A stretch of 64,000 bases of DNA. Source: Tetrahymena thermophila SB210 (taxonomy: Eukaryota > Ciliophora > Oligohymenophorea > Hymenostomatida > Tetrahymenidae). The stretch spans positions 186,001 through 250,000 of the forward strand of contig NW_002476570.1 of assembly GCF_000189635.1 (NCBI RefSeq). The letters are read 5' to 3'. The translations under genes and the position numbers were made by a program. Shown piece by piece: positions 1-11,300 of the stretch. The number at the start of each line of letters is the position of its first letter. The first letter of the stretch is position 1. The notes below the pieces were generated by a model. It was given only the letters and a program-made list of their open reading frames with translations, was not told where the DNA came from and did not search any database.

Positions 1-3000
1 TTCAGTATTTATACATTTTCAGAAAATACCTAAATATTTAAAAAATAATTACTTTAAACTAAAAGATTTTTTTTTAATTACTTCAATATCACCCTATATG
101 ACTACTAAATTTGTTATATTTAAAGCAAGAAAAACTAATAAAAATAAAATTAGTAGAAATCTATAGTTCTTTGCAGCTTGAGGTACTTTTGATCTCACGA
201 TAATATCTATTTTAAATCAATTTAAAAAATTAATATTTTATTATTTATTTAAATAATTTCTTATTAAAAAAATAACTAATAAACAAAAAAGCAATTAATT
301 TTCTTTAATTCTTAAGAATTACTAATTTTATTAAAAGAATTTAATAAATGTTATTTTACCTTTAAGAAAGAAACCTGCATAACTACTAGAAGATCTTGAA
401 GAATGAACACTTGTTTATATACTGTTTTTACCATTAGCAATCATCCCTTTTTTGTTCAGTATATTAGCAATTATTTTTTCTTAAATTACTTCTTGATTGT
501 TAGAGTTATCCTAAATATCTTATCTATCAGAAGAGTTTCTAAGACTAATTTTTTAATATTCTATATTGTCTGTGCTGGGTATCTATTGCTTATAAACATC
601 TATCTAAGAAGCAGTAGTTATCAATTTATTTTACTTTACTGCACTTGATTGGTTTGGTAAGATTAAATTTTCTTGATTATTTTTATTAGAATAATCTTCT
701 AAATATTTTACTCCATTTAAATAAATTTGAGTGTTATTAATAACTTAGTCTGTTTGTATCTAGTTTATGCTTCTATAGGACTAATCTAAAATAGGTCTTG
801 CTGATATGTTTAGAAAATTCTAATCATTTTAATGCTAATTAGGATCTTTATATTTTTATTTTGAAATGAAAAGCGATGTGTTAGCATTGTCTTATTAATG
901 GTTATCTATAAAATTAACTCTATTAGAAAAGTCTATTTCATTATAGTTGTTTTCTACAATTTAAGAGTGAATATTAGATTAATCAAGGTTTTAATAACTT
1001 ATATTGTATAAATTATTATTTATTTATATGTTATAAGTTGGTTCTAACTTTTATCTTATATTTTATGGAGTTTTTTCAAAGCTTAATTCCATTTCTTATT
1101 ACTCAAAACCTTATCTAAATGTAACTGGCTAATAAGTTTCAATCTCATTATTGTTTGTATGATAATAATTTATTTTATTTTCAGCTTAATATTACTATTT
1201 TTCTAATTATTTTTAAATTAATGCCTCTGAAACAGCTACCTCGAGAGCTTTACCAAAACTAGAGGATAAAGATCTATTTTGTAATATTTTTTTAATTTAA
1301 GTATTTTTATCAATTAATGTTAACTAACTTTTTTAAAAAGAGTATTTTTAAAACAATTCATCTAATTCTGGAAAAGAATCATCTATATCTCCTGAAAAAT
1401 TAGTTTTATTCTTAATCAAGCTTTAGATTTATTTATTTATTTCATCTTATTAAAAGCCTTAGACTTAATAACTCTCATCAGTATTAAACGAAACATTTAA
1501 GCTTGATTACAAATTTGAAGATAAGTTATCATCTTAAAATTAATCATCAGTATCTCCTACATTTTTTTAGTCTTTTTGTTACTGATTATTGTTCTTTTCT
1601 GTTAATTTTTAAAAATGAATTAAATTTAGATTTTATTAAATTAAAAAATTCAGAATTTTCTTTCAAGTTTTTTGTATTAAAAAATTTTTTTTAAAATAAT
1701 ATTTACGATGAATGGATTTTAAGAATTTCTTTATCATTTTATTTTAAGTAAAACTTAAGCCAGTCTCATTTTACTTTTATTAATTGGGAGACATGCAGTC
1801 AATGATTTGAGTAGATAAATTGGTTATCTTTTAGTTTAATGGTGAATCACTTTATTATTCTATAATCAAAGATTGTTGGTTTGGAGAAAACTTGATACCT
1901 TTAATACTATTTGAGAGAGGAATAATAGAAGTAGTAGAATATAAGTATTCATATATATTCGATAAGAATTTATTTTTATTTTAAACCTTTTGCTTTTGAT
2001 GAAATTATGAAATTTAAATATTTTTAAAACAAATAACAAAATAAACATCTTTCTATCTGTTTGACTTAATCTTTTCTCCTTCTTTTTGATTAAAATTTTA
2101 ATTCCTAGAAATAACATTTTAATTGATTTTCTTTTGATCTTCCTTGTCAATGATACGATACTATATTTAATAGTTGTACTTCATTTTCATACGAATATTA
2201 TTTTATGCTTATTTAGCCATACTCATACTCTTTTTAGTGAATTCTTTAGTAAAATATTTTTCATCTTCACTTTTTAGTGTTTTGTTAAATCTTCTTTCTG
2301 ACGAAAGATTACTTCTATTTGTATTCTAGTCATCCAAGTCTTGTTCTTCAAATTGCTTTAAAATAGAAAGACAGCTTTTATCTAATAAATCTAGCTAGTC
2401 ATATTAAGAATGCTATGAATTTTATGATTTTTTATTGATAAAATTCATAAATTTTCTAATGTAATTTGAAAGATTTGAGTATATTATAGTAGAAGATGAT
2501 TAGTCATCCAGCAAAATAGATCTGGAATGAGTATCTTTTTGGTTTTTGGTTTTTTCAAAGTTTAACTTCTAATTACCAAATTATTGTTTTAGCTACAGAT
2601 CATTGAGTATTAAATCTCTAAAATTAATAAGCTTTTTCACAATTTTAGGGAAAATTAACAAAAAATTCATTCTTTTGATTAGAGCATCTCCAGGAGGTAA
2701 TGTAGGAAAGTCAAATAATATGTTTTTAGCTAAATTTTTTGTTATACCAGTTACTTTTCCAGATCTATCAAAGATAATATAATCTTTTTACGAATTCTCT
2801 TTAAGAATTACTCCATTTAATATAAAATCGTTTGAAACTGTTGTAAAATTAAATCTAAAAAATATAGAGACTGGGTGGATAAAGCCATCTTTTAATTTCA
2901 TAAAGCTTTAAATAATTTATTTACTGCCTTTTAATTTATTTTTTTTGCCTTTTATATAATCTTTAACTATTTAATTGTGGACTCTTCCTATATGAGCAGG

Positions 3001-5163
3001 CATTAGACTATTAATATTATTAATTTTAAGAAAATCTTGTTTGTCATTATAACCAAAGAATTATGCAGTTTTATCATCTCTCTTGCTTAATATTTTTCCC
3101 ATATTTTCTGCTAAACTAATTTCTAGTAAGCATATTTCACCTTTTAAGAGATTTGTATTTTTTAATTAATTTTCTTCTGAAAGTGTATCTCTTTTTTTTA
3201 ATTCGTTTATTTTCAAGTCTAATTAAATCGCTTTCACTGTGTCATTAATAACAAATAGATAAAATATTTAAATTAATTTCTAAAATTAGATGCAAATTTC
3301 AATATCTGGCATTTCTTGCTTAATTTACTAGGTTTATTTTTAAAATTGCGTTCTAGTAAGACTAATTTTTCTCATCAGCTTTAAAGCGTCTTTTTAAAAA
3401 CCATCTATATCTTTGTACCCGTTTTGCAGAAGACTCCATAAGCCTTGTTTCTCATCTATAATTTCAAGAAAAGTGCTAATATATTTTAAGCATAATTTTT
3501 CAACTTCCAAAAGAACATCGATTCTTAATTCGTTATGAAGAATAACTTATTTTAACTTTTAGTTATTTCTATTATCAATTTTCGAACTACTTAAAGTGCT
3601 ATTTGATTCACTAATTTCTTGCTGGTTTAAAATAGTATTCTATATTTTGACTTCAATTATTTGTGATAATATTTCGAAAAATATTGAAAATTAAATACTC
3701 TTCAATTGAAGTATTTTTAGTTCTTAATAAGCTCGAACTGGATTGTTTTAATATTTTACCATAAAAGAAATATATTTCAGCGATAATTTTTGAAATTAAC
3801 TTTTGTTTTAAGTGATACATTTTTAAGAAAACATCCATTTAAAAATCACATCTACAAATTAGTACAACAATAACATATTTATTCCTGAATCTTCTGCATT
3901 ATTATTTTCAATATCTTTGCTTGAATCTTCTTTTAGATTATCTTCTATTTCCTATTCTTACTGAGTTTTGATATTTAATTTTTAATATTTATGGCAAACG
4001 CAATTTGGTACATTACAATTTATCTAATGAAGTTTGTAAATCTTATAAAGTTTAGTTTTAGCTTCTTCTTATGTAGCACACTATTAACCAAGTTATATAA
4101 TCTATTCTAGATAGAAATCCAAGTTATTGATAATTCTTTCAGTCTTCCAATTTCCTTGCATAATGTAATCATATTTAAAATTAAGCGTTTAATCTAATAC
4201 AGCTCTGAATATCAATCCCAAAAGAACTGTCAAATAAAACATTTCCTACCCATTAATAACATTTAACCAGAAATAAAAATTGCTGCATGTTACTGCTGAT
4301 TGATAAAAAGCTATAACATTTAGATAATATTTTGATATAATCTGATCTGTATAAGGCAGATATAAAAAATAATCTACAATACTCACAATACCAAATATCT
4401 GTGCAATAACATGCTTTGCAACTAACATATTTTAATTCTACCACTAAAATTCAACAAATGTAATCACAACTCTTAAAGCAGTTAAACTAAAATAGAGGAT
4501 AGTAAACTTTCTTTTCAAAATATTTTTCTCCAAAAACTCATAGTTCCTAAAATAGTAATTTGTAAGTAGAGCTGTTAGCAAAGTCAAAAATAAACCAAAT
4601 ATTCCTAAAACAACTTAAAAAGTAGGAATTGTGCAAGTTAAAATAGTAGGGTCATAAAACTAGTGCCTCATATTTGAAAGCATGCTCTTTTTAGAGCAGA
4701 AAATTAATGAGCAATTTATCTCTAAGTAAAATGATAAAAAAACATTTAGAAATAGAGTGAAATAAAGGTTCAAGATTTCATTTATTGTTGAAATAATCTT
4801 CTGAAACTCATCATTGATTTCTTTAAGATAGTTTGTCACGATAGTCAAGCATCCAACGTATATGAAATAAAATACCATAAAGCTCATAGCAATAATGTAT
4901 ATAGCATATGAAAAAGTATCGCTTTACTTTAGATTAACTATATTAACTATTGAAACCATATCAATTATCTGGAATACTGAATTCAGTTTCTATTCATCAT
5001 AATAACGTAGCTAAAAGTCGCTGAATAGATAAATTATTATCTGGCAAAATGATACAATTATAATACCTTTATATACAGCAATAGGAATCTCATATCTTGG
5101 TTTATCTTCAATAATTGTTAGAATAGTCTGTTATAAAGACCTTAATGTTTTTTATATAATCAT
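1..5163 (-). CDS. Large membrane protein with TmcB/TmcC-like helical repeats and PAS domain (3' end at or beyond window edge)
   Basis: Frame opens with ATG at 5161-5163 and stays TGA-free with TAA/TAG = Gln. Residues about 20-350 hold several hydrophobic segments. Near residue 380 is a Cys/His cluster (HQINC....C.CHK). Residues about 455-585 read as helical TPR-like repeats of the ciliate TmcB/TmcC family (for example the KYQNNPVRAYQEL stretch). Residues about 685-800 form a PAS-like domain (FFGY, NSLMP, FDRSGKVTGITKN). A long Q/N/S-rich linker follows, then a membrane segment. Two introns fit the frame: 1660-1707 (48 bp) and 207-359 (153 bp); each removes an in-frame TGA. After the last intron the sequence LKDIIVRSK.P lines up with the start of the C-terminal region of the two plus-strand paralogs. 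A TGA at 19-21 would end the protein at 1,647 aa, but the paralogs continue about 600 residues further. A GT at 28-29 could instead open another intron. Role is inferred: a membrane-associated sensory or signalling protein. Confidence 0.8.
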
Positions 5164-5931
5164 TCGTCTCTCTGTTTTTATGAAATAATTTAAAGTTGAC
5201 TTATTTCTATCCTATTATTGTAATTATTGTTTTTTATTTTGATATAATCTTATATTTATTTATAGTTAACCACATAATTTACTTTATATTTATATTTTCT
5301 CTGCATTATTTAATCCCAAAAAAAACTAAATTTTCTTATTAAATAACATACATATCTACTAAAATAGTTAAATTCAAAATCAAATCAAACTAAACCACAC
5401 ACCTTAATGTATGAATTACAACTATTTTATTTTATATTTAAGGTTGAGAGATATTTTTTACAATAAATGTGTTAATTCAAAATATTAAATCAATTCAAAT
5501 ATAAAAATTAAACTAATACCATTATTTAAAGCGATGAATACACAGTTAAATATTTAAAATATTTCCATTTATTTTTTTTTATCAACAAATTTTAAAAAAT
5601 AGTAAATTTAAATTTAACTTGATTTAAGAATAAAAATAATTTATTTATTAATACAAGCTTGAGTTAGAATGTAAATAGTTAAATTTAGAAAACCTGAATA
5701 AAATCTAGTGACAGTCATTTATTTTAAATATTTATATTAAAATTTTAAACTGCAAACTAACTAACTATATTAATTTTAAAATTAGCAAGGTTTAAATTTA
5801 TATGAATGAAAAACCTAATAATTACTATACAAAGTTACTTTACAATTAATTTTTATTAATTTCCTCTAATATTTATTACAGTACATTCATTACATTTCTT
5901 TTTTTTATTTAAGTTAAAAAAATAAAAATGG
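5164..5931. other. Intergenic, AT-rich
   Basis: Spacer between the start of the minus-strand PAS/TmcB-like gene and the tRNA-Arg gene. It holds homopolymer A/T tracts and no supportable reading frame. It should contain the promoter of the minus-strand gene, but I see no recognisable element. Confidence 0.6.
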
Positions 5932-6003
5932 CAACCAAGGTGGGACTCGAACCCACAACCTTCAGATTAGAAGTCTGCTGCGCTACCATTGCGCCACTCG
6001 GCT
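5932..6003 (-). tRNA. tRNA-Arg-UCU: tRNA-Arg (anticodon UCU)
   Basis: The reverse strand folds into a 72-nt cloverleaf: acceptor AGCCGAG/CTTGGTT with G:U pairs, D stem GCGC/GCGC, anticodon loop CTTCTAA (anticodon TCT), T stem GTGGG/CCCAC with loop TTCGAGT. It reads AGA, a major Arg codon in such AT-rich genomes. Internal promoter boxes are visible: A box TGGCGCAATGG and B box GGTTCGAGTCC. A T-run directly downstream (TTTTTATTTTTTT) suits RNA polymerase III termination. There is no intron. The three bases after the discriminator happen to be CCA. The same 72 bases recur at 20385-20456. Confidence 0.95.
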
Positions 6004-6878
6004 TTACATGATTATTTACTAAATTATTTTTAGTTAGCTTTTATTACATATTGTTTAAAATTAATTAATACTTAATCATTTGTTTTTTAACCATTTTTAT
6101 TACCTAATTTTAAAAAAACCTTAAAATAACTGAATCATATTATATATTTGGATATAGAAACATAAATATCTAAATCTTTATCCTCAGATAGACTGAAAAT
6201 AAATAATTTTATTTGTAATAAAAACAACTTAAAAAAAATTACATGTTTCATATTTATTTTTTTCACTTTTGAATTTCCATTTTAAATTTTTGATTAAAAA
6301 ACATATTTCCACAAGAATAATATAAGGGATGTTTTAAAATGAAAATATTTTTAAATATTTCAGGTCTTTTCCCTTAGCCTTTCTACTATTGTTGATAATA
6401 TATATTTTATATTTTATTTTAAAGGCTGATAATTAAATACAATAAGTAAAATAAATCAACGAATAGAAATTTAGAAAATTATTGAAGTACTTCCCTATAC
6501 TTTGAGCAAGATTTATCTTGATTTATGATTATAAACTTGCAATAACTAAAAGATAATTGAACATCTGCTATAATTTCACAAATATTTTAACTTCGAATAT
6601 TTGCCTTTGTTGTTTAAGGCCCCAAAAAAACTTAAAAATAATTGGCTTTCTAAAAATTTGAAATTTTTAATATTTATTTTTTAAAATTAGATGAAATTTT
6701 AATCATTTTCTTGATCAAAAATTTTATTTTTTAGCCGTTCATGCTAAAATTTTAGAATTATCAATTAAGTGGAATGAATGTTTCTGATCATAAATTAATA
6801 TTTAATTAAAAAAAGAAAAATCTACACATTTAAAGAAACTTGTTAAATAAAGGAAATAATTAAATTAGGCAAATCTGA
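6004..6878. other. Intergenic, AT-rich
   Basis: Very AT-rich spacer (about 10-15% G+C by eye) between the tRNA gene and a small candidate gene. Nothing recognisable was seen. Confidence 0.5.
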
Positions 6879-7355
6879 ATGGTTGCAGCACTAAATCACC
6901 TATTTTATGGGAATATTTATAATGCTATGCTTTCGCAAAGTCAAAATATCAATATAAATATGATACAAATGAAATGCATTGAGAAGAATATATCTTTTAT
7001 TCTGGATCTAATAAATAAAATGTCTTTGAATAACAACACCAATCAAATCAGCAGCAAACAAAAAAAAGTATACAGATAATTAAAAATAAAAATTAATTAG
7101 CAAGTTTAAAAATTTTAAAGACTCAGTATTTAAACGCCGATTTCATAATCATCATTTAATTTGAATAATTGCATCGAATAATTTCATTAGAATCTCTTGC
7201 AAGAAAGAGTTCCTTAGAATCATATCGAAAAATTACTAGTTTTTAAGTAGGTTCTATCTTTTGTTGAGAAACGTTGCTTCATAATGTAATATCAAATAAA
7301 TAGCTCGTTAATCGAAATTCAGCAACGCTTTAATGAAATAAAAATTAATCTTTGA
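6879..7355 (+). CDS. Small unrecognised protein (158 aa)
   Basis: Single frame from ATG at 6879 to TGA at 7353-7355, continuous only if TAA/TAG are Gln. A TGA lies immediately upstream in frame, which limits the start. The frame is about 24% G+C by hand count, against about 10-15% in the flanks, as expected for coding DNA here. The product looks largely helical, with Gln/Asn-rich stretches, no signal peptide and no membrane segment. Residues about 95-150 (for example QERVPQNHIEKLL and FVEKRCF) have a protein-like mix of residues. I do not recognise the family. In AT-rich DNA with only one stop codon, frames of this length can arise by chance, so this is a candidate, not a certainty. Confidence 0.5.
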
Positions 7356-8319
7356 TTTTATTTAAATATTAAACAATATTGTGAAGATATTTAAAACATT
7401 TTAAAATGATTCTATCATCATTATTACTTTATATTACATTTTTAAGTCAACATTTTTTACTTTATATATTTACTGTATATATTTTACTTGTTTTTTTGTT
7501 TGTATGTTTGCAACTTAATTTTTCTAAGATGCTTCTACAATACCTCTAATAATTATCTATTTTAATAATTAAAAATATAAATTGATTGATTGATTAATGA
7601 TCAATTCACCAAACTAATTGTCAAATTTCTTTTTATCATAAACTAAACATTTAAAAATTATTTTTCAATAACTTTTACTTTTTAAAAATTATGCCATTAT
7701 ATTTTATTAAATAAAAAGACCAAATTAAAAGCTAATGCTTCTTTAGTAAGCTTGAACACTCTTCTAGTACTCAGTTTTACTATATAGTACTATTTTCATT
7801 TATAAGTACTAAGTACCAATTTAATCCAACTAATAAATGCTATGAAGTGTCCTAACCCAAATACATTTACCTTGCATTTAATTAAAGGTAATTTGAACTA
7901 TTCTTAAATATATTATTGAAAAAATATCATAAATTAAATGCACTTAAGAATTATTATTATTTTTTGTAAAATATAAAAATATATTATTTAGAAACAGTAA
8001 AAAATTAGATTTAGAAAAGTCTATCTATTGAATATTATAATTTAGATTTATAGAGTAAACTTTCAATTAAAAGAGTTAGAAAAATATGAATTTTAAGATG
8101 TTGTGTAATTTGACAGTAGTAAACATAAATCAATCTTAAAAATAGGAATGCCAATATACAGAAATGTTATTTATAACTTAAGATTATTTTGGCATTTGCT
8201 ATGAATTTAAATTAAGTTTTTAGTTGTGTTCAGATTTGAATAATTATTTAATTAATTAATTAATTATTTATTTATTTATTAATTTTTAGAGAAATAGAAA
8301 AGTTAAAAACCTAAACTAA
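7356..8319. other. Intergenic, AT-rich
   Basis: Spacer upstream of the first tandem PAS/TmcB-like gene. It contains short simple repeats such as attaattaatta near 8248-8275. No gene was supportable. Confidence 0.5.
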
Positions 8320-11300
8320 ATGAATATTTTGAAAAAACATAAATTTGACAATAAGTTCTTTAAAAGCATTAGAGATTTTTATGTTAGAAAGCTCTATTTT
8401 ATTGTTAAGCGCTTTAAGAGAAGTTATTCCTTAAGTTTGATGCTAATTTGGATAAAATATATTGAATAAGCATTGATTATATTTAATGACCCTCATCTTT
8501 AGGAGATATCAAATAAAGAAACCCACTTTTCTTTTATTTCAAAAATGGATTATTTGAATAATTTGATTTCTGGAAAAGATGTAAATTAATTTATTGTGAT
8601 TTCTTTACTAAGCCTGAATAGTGTATTAGCTATTTACTTGATAGTACTGCAATCTATTTACATAACTTAACACACTAAATAAAAAGACAGCAGGCTAAAA
8701 TATTCTTAATAAGCTATAAGATAAACAAGGAATTACAGTTAAAAATTATTTAGCATCAAAAACATAGTTTCTGATACGTTTTCCTTTATTTTTATGATAT
8801 ATAATTATATTTTTTTTATACCTTCACTGTACTTTTCATTGCTCAACATAGGGAAATGCTAATAATTTATAAATTTATTCCTCACAATTCTGATAGGTAA
8901 TTTTTTAGTTTATTGGTTTGAATATTTTTAGCAATTACTAAAATATTGCTACAAAATCGTAAAATTAACAAATTAATTTTTTAAGTTTTTCTTTTTATAT
9001 CTCTTTGCATAAGTTTTTCTTTTACTTGACTAAATTATTATTAATAAAACAAAAATGATTTAAAAGTAAATTTTTTTTTGAATTATACTACATCAGGAAT
9101 CTTAGTATCAGACATTGACTATGAATATTCTATTCAAGATAGAGACTTTTTGAAAAGGAAATATAACTTATATAATTTAGTTGAGGTTTTAATGTATTTT
9201 TTCGCATTCGGAATAACAAATTTTAAGCCAAATATTACATTGATAATTCTATGCTTGCTATTTTGCTACTAGTTCACCATCTAAGTATGGCAAAATATTT
9301 ACTTCGATGAGAATATTTCAAGATTGGTTATATTTATTTGTATTTACTTTTTAATGGCGCTAATGTCGCTGATAAGTTTTGCTTACATAGAGTTTAGCAC
9401 TATCAATAATATCTTGAGTTTAATACTACTTCTACTTGTACCAATTGCGTATTAGGCATCTAAAATTTTAGAAAGAATAGAAATCAAAAACATTGTAAAT
9501 TCACTATCTTAAATCGAGTAGGCCAAAACCAGCTAGCTTGCTAAAATTATGAGACTTACATTTTTCTAAAATAGAAAATATACAGATTCTGAGGGAATAA
9601 AAATACTTAATGGGATATCAAAGTTACAGTCATAAGAAAAATTAAATTTTCTTATGAAAACTGAGGTTAATTTGCCCAAATAAAAAAATCCAAATAATCT
9701 AAATTCCAAAACTCAAAAATTATACAATGAAGATGAACATTACAATATCTCTCAAAAACATACCGACAGTACTGATACAAATTCTAATTAATTAATTTCA
9801 GAATCTGAGATGAATTAACTGATTTCGCTTATTGGAGACTGTTTCAGAAGACAAGCTGATGAAAGCAAAGCTTCTCATGAAAATTTAGTCGATCTATCAT
9901 ATTTAATCTATTTACTTGAAATTCAATAAAATTTTAAACTTTTTTGGAAACAATACTGCTATGAAACATCAATATCTAATTAAACATCTATAAAAAGAGA
10001 ATAAATGATGTACAGTTTACTTCACAGTTTTGAAAGAAATTTAAATTCTATTCAAAGGTAAGAAAAGTTTTAAGAGAGTATATTTAGTGTAAATTACTTA
10101 AATGTAATCATGTATGATGAAAGCATCAAAGAATCTTTCTCTTTGCTAAATTAATGCATAAATAAAAAAACAAGTATCCTTCAGATGATGTAAATGAGAA
10201 TAATAGATCTAAATATTTTGTCTTAAAAGATAGAGGAGTTGTAAAGCTAAATAGAAAAGCTCAAATAGAATATAGACTTTCTTCATAAATTAAATGGCCA
10301 AAATCATGAATTTACTCTCCTAAATACTTACTACAGAAATTTTTTATCTTTCTCTAGATTCGACGTGCAATTTGATCGCTACCTGCATAAAAATAACAGA
10401 AAAAAAGAGAATGAAGACAATCACAATAAAGATTTTAATTATTATCAGTGCTAGTATAAGAGCAGCGTAACTGACATTTCAGAGCTGTAAAATAAAAATT
10501 CATGTATAATCTTTACTTCTCTTTTAAATTCAGCTGTTTAAACTATTAAAAAAACTTCAATTAATTTTTGTAAAATCTTTAAAATGAGAAATGAGCTTGC
10601 AATAAATAAACCAATTGAGATTTTGATGCCAAGTATGTTTAAAATTGCCCATCCAAAATATGTAAAAGAATTCATGGAAAACAAAAATGTTTTCAATAAT
10701 AGAGTGTAAAACGTTGTATTTGGAATTAAAAATGATGGGTACATCTTTCCTTGTACTGTAAATGTAAAAGTGAACAGAGTAGATTTATTCAATGATTTTG
10801 GTATGACTACGTTAGTAAAAATGATAAACTTGAGTAAAGATTATATCCTGTTTAATGAATAAAATTTAAGGATAATATCTATAACAAAAAACATTCATAA
10901 ATATATCTTTTAATCTTACAAAAAATTCCACACAATTTTTATTGATACTTATTTTCCATTTATTAATTATAAAAATCTAAAGTAACAAAGTGAAAACTAG
11001 ATAAATTCAGAAGCAGTCATTTCTATGAATAATTTTGATGAACTTTCATTAAATAATAATAACTAAATTAACTTTATGCAATAATAATTTTCATTCGTTT
11101 TTATCGAAGACAACTCTTTTACTGAGTTGGTCAAATGTCATCAAAACTCAGTTTTGGAAAATGTTTAGTTTTACTTGATAGATATAGAAATTAAAAAAGC
11201 TTAATACAAATATATTGACAATGTCTACTATATTGAGATATCTTAGCTTTAAGAATTGGAGCCAGAAAAAAATTATAAAATAATACTCCAGTAACTAGAC

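Noticed and set aside
3653-3838. Minus-strand 61-aa ORF starting MDVFLKMYHLKQ
   Set aside because: Wrong frame. The frame continuous with the large gene gives recognisable TmcB/TmcC-like repeat sequence over the same bases.
7123-7275. Minus-strand coding-like stretch (IEPTQKLVIFRYDS...)
   Set aside because: It is antisense to the longer plus-strand frame at 6879-7355, which has an ATG, a stop and better extent.
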